Below, piece after piece: positions 1 to 8,394 of a stretch of DNA of 48,607 nt. The position numbers and the translations under genes were made by a program. Within the stretch, counting starts at the first letter, position 1. The number at the start of each line of letters is the position of its first letter. Source of the stretch: Woeseiaceae bacterium (GTDB lineage: Bacteria; Pseudomonadota; Gammaproteobacteria; Steroidobacterales; Woeseiaceae); NCBI GenBank assembly GCA_030066625.1, contig JASJBG010000011.1:1-48607 (forward strand), given 5' to 3'. The notes beneath the pieces were generated by a model. That model was not told the DNA's origin and did no database searches. It saw only the letters and a program-made list of their open reading frames with translations.

Positions 1-1
1 G

Positions 2-253
2 ATGTCGGTCGGCAACCTGATCGGCAGCAACGTTTTCGATACGCTCGTGCCGGTCGGTGTCGCCGCGGCTATTGCAAAGATCCGCTTCGACGAGCACATG
101 CTCATGGTCGAGCTGCCGTTCCTGATCGTGCTGACGCTCATCGTGATGTTCTTCTTCTGGCGCAAGCAGGGCATCCAGCGCACTGAGGCGAGCGTGATAC
201 TCTTGCTTTACTTCGGCTACGTCACCTACAAGTTCCTGACGTCTGCCGCCTAG
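2..253 (+). CDS. Na+/Ca2+ exchanger family protein, C-terminal end (5' cut by window edge)
   Basis: This is the last 83 residues of an inner-membrane cation/Ca2+ antiporter of the CaxA/YrbG type. The segment GNLIGSNVFDTL matches the conserved second alpha-repeat (GN.iGSN.fn.l) that lines the ion path in this superfamily. Three hydrophobic helices follow, around residues 10-25, 34-53 and 64-81. The first codons lie outside the window, so the apparent start is not real. It converges on the next gene with a 4-base overlap of ends. The SERCA-like ATPase nearby suggests a local Ca2+-handling theme, which is inference. Confidence 0.85.
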   Translation: MSVGNLIGSNVFDTLVPVGVAAAIAKIRFDEHMLMVELPFLIVLTLIVMFFFWRKQGIQRTEASVILLLYFGYVTYKFLTSAA

Positions 254-720
254 GCGCTCTGGGCCTCCGCCAGCAGGGCCGAAATCACGGACGGATCCTT
301 GCCAACGACGTCCTTGTTGACCGAGGCGTATGGCTCGGCCTTGGTCGAGCTGGACAACGCGTCACGCAGCTCGCCAAGGAAACGGGGTGCCGCGACGAGT
401 GCGAAGCCCCTGCAGCGACCCGTGTTGACGTCCGCAGTGACCTCGCCGGCGATACGCCGTGCGAAGACGCTGGCTGCGTGCTGTTTGGGGCCGGACTTCT
501 CGCTGGCCATCGTGTGCCGGCCCTGACCGTGGCTGTCAAAAGCACGGCCGCCGCGGTCCGACATCAGGTCCGCGGTCTTCGCGCGGGCCGTATCGTTGTC
601 GATGATCTGCCATTCGGTCAGCGGGCCGCTGCGGGTGTCGTGCGTATACAGGATCGCTCGCGACTCGTCAGCGACGACAACGAGGAAGTGCTTGTCCAGG
701 GGCGCTTTGCCAGGTGTCAT
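250..720 (-). CDS. Host attachment protein family (PF10116-like, baeRF superfamily)
   Basis: A 156-residue soluble protein of the family named 'protein required for attachment to host cells'. Diagnostic parts are the N-terminal strand LVVVADESRAILY, the middle block SDRGGRAFDSHGQGRH, then FARRIAGEV, and a C-terminal LVAAPRFLGELRDAL. The family name comes from plant-associated bacteria, but the fold belongs to bacterial relatives of archaeo-eukaryotic release factor domains (baeRF), so a translation or RNA-related role is possible. ATG at 720 has GAGG about 8 bases upstream. It is transcribed away from the beta-CASP RNase gene, with a shared 135-bp gap. The family call is firm; the function is unknown. 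Confidence 0.85.
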   Translation of the reverse strand: MTPGKAPLDKHFLVVVADESRAILYTHDTRSGPLTEWQIIDNDTARAKTADLMSDRGGRAFDSHGQGRHTMASEKSGPKQHAASVFARRIAGEVTADVNTGRCRGFALVAAPRFLGELRDALSSSTKAEPYASVNKDVVGKDPSVISALLAEAQSA

Positions 721-855
721 CGATTTGCCTCATCGTCACTTCTCCCAGGATAGGTATGCGCCGGCCGCCCGTCACCATCAAGGAGTAGATGTACGTATTG
801 TTTCAACGTTCGCGATCCGGACATTGTAGTTTGGCCGGTATTTGAGCGACTTGTC

Positions 856-2241
856 TTGGCATTCGAGCTGACATTCCACGGCGCAGCGGAGCAGGTTACG
901 GGCTCGCTCTACGTGCTTCGCGCGGGCGCGAGCACGGTAGTGGTCGAGTGCGGTCTGATCCAGGGCGGCAGGGAGGCCGAGGCGCGAAATGCCGATCCGC
1001 TGCCGGTCGCAGTCGACTCGATCGATGCCGTTGTCCTGAGCCACGCTCACATCGACCACACAGGACGCCTGCCTTTGCTTTTCAAGCAGGGTTACGACGG
1101 GCCGGTCTACGTACAGCGTGCGACGCGCGCACTCTGCGAAATCATGTTGCCCGACTCGGGCTATCTCAATGAAAAGGACGCCGAGTGGGAAAACCGAAAG
1201 CGGGAGGCGAAGGGCCAGCCCCTGGTCGAGCCGCTGTACACGCGTGAGGAGGCGGAGCAGAGCCTTGCGCTGTTCGAGGGCCTCGGCTACGGCGAGCCGA
1301 CCACGATAGCGCCGGGCCTCACGCTGACGTTTCATGATGCGGGCCACATACTGGGGTCCGCCATCGTCGAGCTGCGTTACGACGATGAAGGCCGCGAGCG
1401 AACCCTCGTCTTCAGCGGCGACCTCGGCTATCACGAGTCGCCGGTCATGAACGATCCCGCCACGCTGCAACATGCAGACGCCGTGCTGATGGAGAGCACC
1501 TATGGAGATCGCCAGCACCGCCCGTATGCGGAGACGCTCGAGGAGCTAGGTGACGTCTTCGAAACCGCGCGGGCGGCGCAGGGCAACATCATGATTCCGG
1601 CGTTCACGGTCGGGCGCACCCAGGACCTGCTGTACCTGATGGCGAAGCACCACGATGAGTGGCGGCTCGACAAGTGGCACATCTTCCTCGACAGCCCGAT
1701 GGGTATCGAGGCAACCGACGCATACGCACGTTTTCGCCACCTCTACGGCGTGCAGTTGTTCGAGACGGACTCACGGCAGCCGGACCTGCCGAACTTTCAC
1801 GCGACGCGTACGACCGAGGAATCGATGACGATTAACGAGATTCGCTCGGGCGCGATCATCATTGCGGGTAGCGGCATGTGCAGCGGCGGCCGCATACACC
1901 ACCACCTGCGTAATAACATCTGGCGGCCGGAGTGCCACCTCGTAATCGTCGGCTACCAGGCGCAGGGCACTCTCGGTCGACGGCTGGTCGATGGCGCGGA
2001 CGAGATCCGGCTCTTCGGCGATACCTACAAGGTGCGCGCGCGGATACACACGATCGGTGGTCTGTCGGCGCACGCAGACCAGCAGGGGCTCATCGACTGG
2101 TACGCCGCATTCGATAACCGGCCGCCTGTCTATCTCGTGCACGGCGAGGCGCGTGCGCAGGTGCCCTTGCTCGAGCGGCTGCGCTCGGAGCTATCCGCAC
2201 CGGCAAGTATCGCCCGTTATGGGCAGACGATCGCGATCTAG
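856..2241 (+). CDS. Beta-CASP metallo-beta-lactamase-fold RNase (RNA specificity domain)
   Basis: A 461-residue cytoplasmic metallo-hydrolase of the CPSF73/Ysh1-like group. Zinc motifs visible are HAHIDH (63-68), H164 in DAGHILGS, D189 in SGDLG, and the C-terminal SAHAD (404-408) and VHGE (428-431). The beta-CASP insert occupies about 205-385 and contains SGMCSGGR (339-346). Relatives are RNA endo- or exonucleases. The start is TTG at 856; no in-frame ATG or GTG lies nearby upstream and the SD is weak. Its stop abuts the ATG of the P-type ATPase (zero gap), so the two are probably cotranscribed. This RNase/ATPase pairing is seen here directly; why they pair is unknown. Confidence 0.92.
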   Translation: MAFELTFHGAAEQVTGSLYVLRAGASTVVVECGLIQGGREAEARNADPLPVAVDSIDAVVLSHAHIDHTGRLPLLFKQGYDGPVYVQRATRALCEIMLPDSGYLNEKDAEWENRKREAKGQPLVEPLYTREEAEQSLALFEGLGYGEPTTIAPGLTLTFHDAGHILGSAIVELRYDDEGRERTLVFSGDLGYHESPVMNDPATLQHADAVLMESTYGDRQHRPYAETLEELGDVFETARAAQGNIMIPAFTVGRTQDLLYLMAKHHDEWRLDKWHIFLDSPMGIEATDAYARFRHLYGVQLFETDSRQPDLPNFHATRTTEESMTINEIRSGAIIIAGSGMCSGGRIHHHLRNNIWRPECHLVIVGYQAQGTLGRRLVDGADEIRLFGDTYKVRARIHTIGGLSAHADQQGLIDWYAAFDNRPPVYLVHGEARAQVPLLERLRSELSAPASIARYGQTIAI

Positions 2242-4821
2242 ATGTTGGATACGAAGCGCCAGGCACAGCACGCCGTCGAGCACGCCTGGTCGCTCGAGCA
2301 TACCGAGGTCGTCGACCGGCTCACGACCGATGCGGCGGCGGGTCTGTCCACAGCCGAGGCAGTCGCGCGCCAGGCGCGCTACGGCCGCAACCTGCTTGAG
2401 ACCACGCGCCGGCGGCGGCTCGTGTCGATTGTCGCGGACCAGTTCAAGAGCATCGTCGTCCTGCTGCTGATCGCGGCAGGGATTCTCGCGATGCTGTTCT
2501 CGGACAACGTCGAGGCGCTGGCGATCTTTGCGGTCATCGCCATTAACGCAACGATCGGCTTCCTGACCGAGTGGCGCGCCATACGTTCGATGGAAGCGCT
2601 GAGCCGGCTGGGTCACGTCGAGACGGCGGTTATCCGTGACGGCGTCGCCCGCCACGTCGAGGCAGCGGAGCTCGTGCCCGGCGATATCGTTCTGCTCGAT
2701 GGCGGGGATATCGTCGCGGCAGACCTGCGATTGATCGAGGCGGCAAAGCTACAGGCCGACGAATCGACGCTCACCGGAGAGTCACTGCCGATTGCCAAGT
2801 CTACCGGCACCATCGCGGCCGACACGCTGCTGATGGATCGCGACAACATGCTTTTCAAAGGTACCGCGATTACCCGCGGCTCGGGACGGGCCGTCGTCGT
2901 CGGTACCGGCTTCGGTACCGAGCTCGGCAGGATTTCAAAACTCGTAACGCACGCCGAACCGCAGCGCACGCCGCTGGAGAAGCGACTCGATGTGCTGGCA
3001 CAGCGGCTGGTCTGGGCCGTCCTCGCACTGGCGGTGACGATTGGCGTGGCCGGCATCCTGGCCGGGCGAGAGACGGTACTCGCCATCGAGGTTGCCATTG
3101 CGCTGGCCGTGGCGGCGATACCCGAGGGGCTGCCGATCGTGGCGACGCTGGCCCTGGCCCGCGGCATGTGGCGAATGGCTCGCCACAATGCGCTGATCTC
3201 GAGGCTCTCAGCCGTTGAGACGCTGGGCGCGACCAGCGTGATCCTCACCGACAAGACCGGCACGCTGACCGAAAACCGCATGACGGTGACACGTGTTTCC
3301 GTGGCAGACAGCGACGTCGAGCTGCCGGACGATCATCCGCTGGTTCGAAAGCTGCTGATCGCAGCATGCCTTTGCAGCAACGCTTCCTTGCGCATCGAAG
3401 ACGGCGAGATGCAGTCGGTCGGCGATCCCACCGAGGTTGCGCTGCTCGCTGCTGCCTGGCAGCAGGGCCTGCGCCGTGAGGCGCTGCTCGAGGAGATGCC
3501 CGAGCTCCGCGAGATTGCGTTCGACCCCGAGACAAAGCGCATGGCAACCCTGCACGCTGCCGCGCACGGACTGTTGTTCGCGGTCAAGGGCGCGCCCGAA
3601 GCCATACTGCCGCTGTGCACGGGCATGGCGACGCGCAGGGGAACGGTGCCGCTCGATGCCGCCGACCGACGCCGCTTTGAGGACCGCGTCGAGGCGCTGG
3701 GTCAGCGGGGGCTCCGGACGCTGGCCCTTGCCCGCAAGAAGGCGTCGAACCCGCAGACAGAGCCCTATGCGGACCTCGAGCTACTGGGGATTGTGGGACT
3801 CGAGGACCCGCCGCGACACGGCGTTGGCGATGCGATCCGCCGCTGCCAGCGTGCCGGCGTCAGGGTCGTCATGGTGACGGGCGATCATCACGCGACCGCG
3901 AAGAACATCGGCGACGAGCTCGGCATCGACGAGGTGCATGCGCGGGTGACACCGGTCGAGAAGCTCGAACTCATCGACAGCTACCAGCGGCGGAACGAGG
4001 TCGTGGCCATGACGGGCGACGGCGTCAATGACGCGCCGGCGCTGAAGAAGGCGGATATCGGCGTCGCGATGGGCGTCCGCGGTACCGCGGTCGCCAAAGA
4101 GGCGGCGGCGATGGTGCTGCTCGACGACGACTTCGGGACGATCGTCGAGGCGGTCGCGCAGGGACGGACAATCTTCGAGAATATCCGCAAGTTCGTCGTC
4201 TACCTGCTGTCCTGCAACATCAGCGAGGTCCTGATCGTCAGCATCGCGACGCTGGCCGGCGCACCGCTGCCGCTCCTGCCGCTGCAGATCCTGTTCCTGA
4301 ATCTCGTTACAGACGTTTTCCCGGCGCTTGCGCTCGGCCTGGGCGAAGGCTCTCCGGCATTGATGCGGCAGAAGCCGCGATCGACGGCGGAGCGGGTACT
4401 CATGCCGAGGCACTGGGTCCGGATTGGGCTCCGCGGCCTCGTCATTGCGCTGTCCGTGCTCGGCTCGATGAGCCTGGCGTTCTACGCGCTCGAGTTCGAC
4501 TACGAACAGGCCGTCACCGTGTCGTTCACGACGCTTGCCCTCGCGCAGGTCTGGCACGTATTCAACATGCGCAACGATGAGTCACACCCGTTCGTTAACG
4601 AGATCACGCGCAACATCTGGATCTGGGTCGCAGTAGTCCTGTGTGTCGTGCTGGTGCTGCTGGCCGTCTATGTGCCGGTGCTCAATGGCGTACTGCGGCT
4701 CGTCGATCCGGGCGCCGATGGCTGGCTGCTGATTCTCGGGATGAGTTTCGTACCGGTCGTCGTCGCGCCGTTGCTCAGGCGCTTCTCGCGTTCGCCACCG
4801 CCGGAGCTGGTCGACCGTTAG
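2242..4821 (+). CDS. P-type cation ATPase, SERCA/PMR1-like (P2A) Ca2+ pump
   Basis: An 859-residue inner-membrane P-type ATPase. The order is: N-terminal cation-ATPase domain (about 15-60), actuator TGES (178-181), PEGLP in M4 (294-298), phosphorylation motif DKTGT with D337, nucleotide-domain KGAPE (449-453) and hinge TGDGVND (591-597). The Ca2+ site II residues known from SERCA are all present: E295, N659, E662 (NISE), N687, T690, D691 (NLVTD). That makes Ca2+ (or Mn2+) the likely cargo. The ATG directly follows the stop of the beta-CASP RNase gene. The substrate is inferred from these residues. Confidence 0.93.
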   Translation: MLDTKRQAQHAVEHAWSLEHTEVVDRLTTDAAAGLSTAEAVARQARYGRNLLETTRRRRLVSIVADQFKSIVVLLLIAAGILAMLFSDNVEALAIFAVIAINATIGFLTEWRAIRSMEALSRLGHVETAVIRDGVARHVEAAELVPGDIVLLDGGDIVAADLRLIEAAKLQADESTLTGESLPIAKSTGTIAADTLLMDRDNMLFKGTAITRGSGRAVVVGTGFGTELGRISKLVTHAEPQRTPLEKRLDVLAQRLVWAVLALAVTIGVAGILAGRETVLAIEVAIALAVAAIPEGLPIVATLALARGMWRMARHNALISRLSAVETLGATSVILTDKTGTLTENRMTVTRVSVADSDVELPDDHPLVRKLLIAACLCSNASLRIEDGEMQSVGDPTEVALLAAAWQQGLRREALLEEMPELREIAFDPETKRMATLHAAAHGLLFAVKGAPEAILPLCTGMATRRGTVPLDAADRRRFEDRVEALGQRGLRTLALARKKASNPQTEPYADLELLGIVGLEDPPRHGVGDAIRRCQRAGVRVVMVTGDHHATAKNIGDELGIDEVHARVTPVEKLELIDSYQRRNEVVAMTGDGVNDAPALKKADIGVAMGVRGTAVAKEAAAMVLLDDDFGTIVEAVAQGRTIFENIRKFVVYLLSCNISEVLIVSIATLAGAPLPLLPLQILFLNLVTDVFPALALGLGEGSPALMRQKPRSTAERVLMPRHWVRIGLRGLVIALSVLGSMSLAFYALEFDYEQAVTVSFTTLALAQVWHVFNMRNDESHPFVNEITRNIWIWVAVVLCVVLVLLAVYVPVLNGVLRLVDPGADGWLLILGMSFVPVVVAPLLRRFSRSPPPELVDR

Positions 4822-5255
4822 TTGTCGGAACCGACCGAGTCGAGCAGCAGGTTGGTCTCGGTCGCCTCGATGCCGTCGAGCCGACGGATCTTGCCGACGA
4901 TGGCGTTGAAGTTCGCGAGCGTGTCCGTCCGGATTTCCGCGATCAGGTCCCACCGCCCGGTCGTGTGGTGTACGGCAACGACGTTCGGTATGCCGCGAAG
5001 GCTCTCGATCACCGACGCTTCGCTACGGCTCCCAACCGCGATGCTCATCAGCGCGCGCACCGGGTATTCCTGGACCTCGGGCCGGACCAGCACCGTGTAG
5101 CCGCGTACGACGCCGCTCTTTTCGAGGCGCTTCATGCGGTTTTGCACCGTGGCCCGCGACACGCCCAGCTGCTTCGCGATGTCGACCACCGGCAGCCGCG
5201 CGTTGGAGCGCAGCACGGCGAGCAGGGCCTGGTCGGTAGAGTCGAGATTGATCAT
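4818..5255 (-). CDS. Lrp/AsnC-family transcriptional regulator
   Basis: A 145-residue regulator with an N-terminal HTH (LGVSRATVQNRMKRLEKSG, about 25-43) and a C-terminal RAM/AsnC ligand domain (about 65-138). The chosen start gives MINLDSTDQALL, the usual Lrp N-terminus; an in-frame GTG at 5273 would add six residues. It is divergent from ornithine cyclodeaminase and arginase, so an arginine- or ornithine-responsive control of those genes is the obvious inference. Its 3' end overlaps the end of the P-type ATPase gene by 4 bases in convergent orientation. Confidence 0.92.
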   Translation of the reverse strand: MINLDSTDQALLAVLRSNARLPVVDIAKQLGVSRATVQNRMKRLEKSGVVRGYTVLVRPEVQEYPVRALMSIAVGSRSEASVIESLRGIPNVVAVHHTTGRWDLIAEIRTDTLANFNAIVGKIRRLDGIEATETNLLLDSVGSDN

Positions 5256-5270
5256 TTCGAACAGTATCAA

Positions 5271-5316
5271 CACACAAAATGCAAAATATGCGAACGATTA
5301 TGCGCAAAAATTGGCC
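5271..5316. promoter_or_regulatory. Candidate Lrp-type operator in the divergent gap
   Basis: An AT-rich island in an otherwise GC-rich region carries three spaced ATGC/ATGCG units (from about 5279, 5288 and 5299) and A-tracts on both sides. Lrp/AsnC proteins favour such AT-rich, loosely repeated sites in divergent promoters. Its place between the Lrp-type gene and ocd makes an autoregulatory and activating site likely. No exact consensus match is claimed. Confidence 0.45.
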
Positions 5317-5317
5317 T

Positions 5318-5345
5318 TTCGACTAGCGCAGATTGTACATACACT
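5318..5345 (+). promoter_or_regulatory. Putative promoter of ocd-rocF
   Basis: TTCGAC (5318-5323) and TACACT (5340-5345) are separated by 16 bp. The predicted start near 5352 gives a short leader before the ATG at 5380. The -10 matches the TAGACT/TACACT pattern seen before other genes in this window. Confidence 0.4.
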
Positions 5346-5379
5346 CGTCGGCCTCAACCAACCAATGCAGGAGACGACG

Positions 5380-6429
5380 ATGACCCGCTTCGTTGATACC
5401 CAGGCGCTGGCCAGCCTGCTGGCACGCGTCGGCACCCGGACGTTCATGGCCGAGCTCGCCGAGCTCATGAAAAGCGACTACGTGCGCTGGCACGAATTCG
5501 ACAAGTCCGCCCGGCTCGCAAGCCACTCCGACATTGGCGTCATTGAACTCATGCCGATCGCGGACGCGTCGCAGTACGCGTTCAAGTACGTCAACGGTCA
5601 CCCGTCCAACACGCAGCGGGGGCTGTCGACCGTAATGGCATTTGGTGCGCTGGCTGACGTCGATACCGGCTTTCCCACGCTGCTGTCCGAGTTGACGCTG
5701 TCAACCGGCGTGCGTACGGCGGTTGCATCGGCCGTTGCCGCCGAGAAGCTCGCCCGCGCGGACGCACGGACGATGGGGCTCATTGGCTGCGGCGCGCAGA
5801 GCGAGTTCCAGGCGATCGCTTTCGAGAGCCTCGTCGGCATCGAGCACGTCAAGCTCTACGATGTCGACGCTGCCGCTGTCGGCAAGCTGGAGCGCAACCT
5901 GCGGGCGCACACCGATCTCGAGGTCGAGGTCGCTGCTTCCGCGGCAGAGGCCGCCGAGCGCGTCGACGTGTTGACAACCGCAACGGCCGACAAGGCACAT
6001 GCGACGATCGTGACCGCGGATATGCTGTCGGCCGGCCTGCACATCAACGGTGTTGGCGGCGACTGCCCCGGCAAGACCGAGCTGGCCGCCGAAGTGCTGG
6101 AAGCCGCGAGCGTCTTCGTCGAGTATGAACCGCAAACGCGGATCGAGGGCGACATCCAGCAGATGCCGGAGTCCTTCGCCGTCACCGAGCTCTGGAGCGT
6201 GCTTGCCGGTGAGCATCCGGGTCGTCTGCACCATGCCGAGGTGACCGTGTTCGACTCGGTCGGCTTCGCGCTCGAAGACTACTCGATGCTGAAGCTCGTG
6301 CACCGCTACGCGGAATCGCTGAACATTGGCGAGCAGGTCGACCTCGTGCCGACGCTCGACGACAACAAGGACCTGTTCGGCCTGATCGATCGCCAGCTGA
6401 CGCCTGTAAAATCGCGGACAGCGGCTTGA
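5380..6429 (+). CDS. ocd: Ornithine cyclodeaminase
   Basis: A 349-residue enzyme of the ornithine cyclodeaminase/mu-crystallin family, converting L-ornithine to L-proline plus ammonia with bound NAD+. The Rossmann region GLIGCGAQSEFQAIAF (about 128-143), followed by a strand ending in YDVD, is clear. NGVGGDCPGKTEL and the length fit true ornithine cyclodeaminases better than the shorter (about 315-residue) paralogues. ATG at 5380 is preceded by AGGAGA at 9-10 bases; the frame is open further upstream but has no homology there. Arginase follows after 14 bases, so the pair would take arginine to proline. Confidence 0.92.
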   Translation: MTRFVDTQALASLLARVGTRTFMAELAELMKSDYVRWHEFDKSARLASHSDIGVIELMPIADASQYAFKYVNGHPSNTQRGLSTVMAFGALADVDTGFPTLLSELTLSTGVRTAVASAVAAEKLARADARTMGLIGCGAQSEFQAIAFESLVGIEHVKLYDVDAAAVGKLERNLRAHTDLEVEVAASAAEAAERVDVLTTATADKAHATIVTADMLSAGLHINGVGGDCPGKTELAAEVLEAASVFVEYEPQTRIEGDIQQMPESFAVTELWSVLAGEHPGRLHHAEVTVFDSVGFALEDYSMLKLVHRYAESLNIGEQVDLVPTLDDNKDLFGLIDRQLTPVKSRTAA

Positions 6430-6443
6430 TATCGGAGACAGAC

Positions 6444-7373
6444 GTGAGCAATCCCAGGGAAAACAGCAAATCGATACGCATCATCGCGGTTCCGATCGAC
6501 CTTGGCGCGTCGCGTCGCGGCACCGATGCGGGCCCCTCGGCGATGCGTATCGCGGGCCTGCACCCGGCGCTGACGCGCCTCGGCCACGCCGTGGACAGCG
6601 AAATCGACATCAAGGTGCCCGCGATGGAAACGCAGCACTCCAAGGATGACGCGGCGCGCTTCAAGGACGAGATTCTCGACGTTTGCACGAATCTTGCCGA
6701 GACGACCCGCGATGCACTGGCGGACGGCCACGTTCCGCTGATCATCGGCGGCGACCATTCGCTCGCGATGGGCTCGGTGGCGGGCGTCGCCGCACATTAC
6801 GGTGCCCGCGGCGAAGACATCGGCATGGTATGGATCGACGCACACGCGGACATGAACACGCCCGGTTCGTCGCCGAGCGGCAATGTCCACGGCATGCCGC
6901 TGGCGCACCTGCTCGGCTACGGCGACGCGGACATGAGCAGCATCCTGGACGTCAACCCGGCGATCAAACCCGAGAACACCGTGCTGATCGGTGTCCGCGA
7001 GATTGACCGGCGGGAGCGCGAGTACGTCAGGAAATCCGGGCTTACCGTGTTCACGATGCGGGACATCGACGAGCTCGGCATGACCGAGGTCTGCCGGCGG
7101 GCGATGGACATCGCAACGTCGGGCACGGCGGGCTTTCACGTCAGCTTCGATGTCGATGGTTGCGACCCGAGCGTCATGCCCGGGTCCGGCACGCTGGTAC
7201 CGGGTGGCATCAGCTACCGCGAGGCGCACCAACTGCTCGAGAATTGCGCCGATACCGGCCGCATGACGTCGATGGACGTCGTCGAGTTGAACCCGTTCCT
7301 GGACGAAAAAAACGTGTCCGCAGAACGCGCCGTCAACCTCGTGCAAAGCGCGTTCGGCCGCAGCATCCTGTAA
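6444..7373 (+). CDS. rocF: Arginase
   Basis: A 309-residue ureohydrolase, arginine to ornithine plus urea. The Mn2+ motifs are visible: GGDHS (about 103-107), DAHAD (about 132-136) and SFDVDGCDP (about 235-243). SMDVVELNP near the end and the substrate-loop N in GNVHGMP are typical of arginase rather than agmatinase. GTG at 6444 is chosen because GGAG lies 7 bases upstream; the open frame also has a TTG at 6426 overlapping the ocd stop. It directly supplies ornithine to the enzyme encoded upstream. Confidence 0.94.
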   Translation: MSNPRENSKSIRIIAVPIDLGASRRGTDAGPSAMRIAGLHPALTRLGHAVDSEIDIKVPAMETQHSKDDAARFKDEILDVCTNLAETTRDALADGHVPLIIGGDHSLAMGSVAGVAAHYGARGEDIGMVWIDAHADMNTPGSSPSGNVHGMPLAHLLGYGDADMSSILDVNPAIKPENTVLIGVREIDRREREYVRKSGLTVFTMRDIDELGMTEVCRRAMDIATSGTAGFHVSFDVDGCDPSVMPGSGTLVPGGISYREAHQLLENCADTGRMTSMDVVELNPFLDEKNVSAERAVNLVQSAFGRSIL

Positions 7374-7376
7374 ACT
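7371..7376 (+). promoter_or_regulatory. Putative -10 (TAAACT) giving a near-leaderless transcript
   Basis: TAAACT overlaps the rocF stop codon and ends 7 bases before the ATG at 7384. If used, transcription would start at or one base before the ATG. No clear -35 is seen, so readthrough from rocF is an alternative. Confidence 0.3.
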
Positions 7377-7383
7377 GACGGGC

Positions 7384-7794
7384 ATGCGAAGTGCCGCATC
7401 CCTGATTGTCCTTCTCGCGCTTGCCGCATGCGGCGGGCCTGACGAGACGCCGCCTGCACCTTCCGCCGAGCCGGTGGATCAGGGCCCGAGCCTCGAGGGC
7501 GATGAGCTCGACGGGATCGTGTCGGGCCAACTGGCGTACGAGCACTACTGCGTCGGTTGCCACGAAACCGGCATTCTCGATGCCCCCGTCGTCGGGCATA
7601 TCGAAGTAGCCGCCGAGGATTGGGAGAAGGTGTCCGAGCTTTGGCAAGCGGTCGTCATGGAGCACGCCAGGGACGGGTACTTCGACATGCCCGCCAAGGG
7701 CGATCAGCCAGAATTGCCCGATGCGACCGTGGACGCCGCGGTCGAGCACATGTTGAAGATCACCTACCCGGACTGGCCCGCAGACCGCAAATAG
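7384..7794 (+). CDS. Small c-type cytochrome lipoprotein
   Basis: A 136-residue exported protein with a lipobox (LAACGG, Cys18) after a short hydrophobic signal, then an acidic/proline-rich linker (about 19-45). A single haem-binding motif CVGCH (about 56-60) follows. The distal Met ligand may be in YFDMPAKG. The layout resembles cytochrome c5/c-551-like electron carriers tethered to the membrane. It sits 10 bases after rocF but has no evident link to arginine use. The electron partner cannot be told from sequence. Confidence 0.88.
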   Translation: MRSAASLIVLLALAACGGPDETPPAPSAEPVDQGPSLEGDELDGIVSGQLAYEHYCVGCHETGILDAPVVGHIEVAAEDWEKVSELWQAVVMEHARDGYFDMPAKGDQPELPDATVDAAVEHMLKITYPDWPADRK

Positions 7795-7885
7795 TCTCTC
7801 ACCGGCGCACCTGCCGCTGTGCCTAACGCGCTCGGGAATAGTCCGAACGGTCGGAAAATGCATAGCTTGGTACCCGGTCGCACGG

Positions 7886-7891
7886 TACACT
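7886..7891 (+). promoter_or_regulatory. Putative -10 (TACACT) of the K+ channel gene
   Basis: TACACT lies 31 bases before the ATG at 7923, in a 128-bp gap with no other gene. A leader of about 25 bases would remain, containing TCCTCC-rich sequence but no good SD. No convincing -35 was found. Confidence 0.3.
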
Positions 7892-7922
7892 CGCTGGGCA
7901 CAATAACTATAAAGTCCTCCCA

Positions 7923-8384
7923 ATGCCTGGCCCTACTGTCTACGTCCTGATTGGTGCGGCGCTCGTCGTGATCACGGTCCTGATTCACGCAGCAGGTACG
8001 ACCTGGTGGCTTAAGTACCTCGGTCGCGCGTTCACCCTCGGCGAGGGGCAGAGACGCAAGCCGATGACGACGATGCGAATCCTGGGCTCTACCGTGCTCG
8101 TCCTGTTGGTGCTGCACGTTATCGAGATCGAGGTCTGGGCGATGGCGTATTTGTATCTTCTGCCATCGGAGTTTCTCGGCACGGCCGAGGAGGCCGCCTA
8201 CTTCTCGTTCGTCACCTTCACGACGCTGGGCTACGGGGACATTACGTTGCCATACCCCGTACGGATGATGAGCGGCATCGAGGCGATCAACGGCATCATG
8301 CTCGGCGGCTGGTCGACGGCGCTACTGTTCGCCGTCGTGCAGCGAACCTGGCAGGACATGGGCCGCGGCAAAACCAACCAGTGA
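7923..8384 (+). CDS. Two-helix K+ channel (Ion_trans_2)
   Basis: A 153-residue inner-membrane protein with hydrophobic helices at about 4-24, 56-78 and 115-137. A pore loop TFTTLGYGDITLP holds the K+ selectivity filter TLGYGD. No cytoplasmic RCK domain is attached, so gating is not evident. It is followed 10 bases later by the AI-2E-type permease gene, suggesting cotranscription. Function as a K+-selective channel follows from the filter; physiological role is inferred only. Confidence 0.9.
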   Translation: MPGPTVYVLIGAALVVITVLIHAAGTTWWLKYLGRAFTLGEGQRRKPMTTMRILGSTVLVLLVLHVIEIEVWAMAYLYLLPSEFLGTAEEAAYFSFVTFTTLGYGDITLPYPVRMMSGIEAINGIMLGGWSTALLFAVVQRTWQDMGRGKTNQ

Positions 8385-8394
8385 GCAAAGAACG

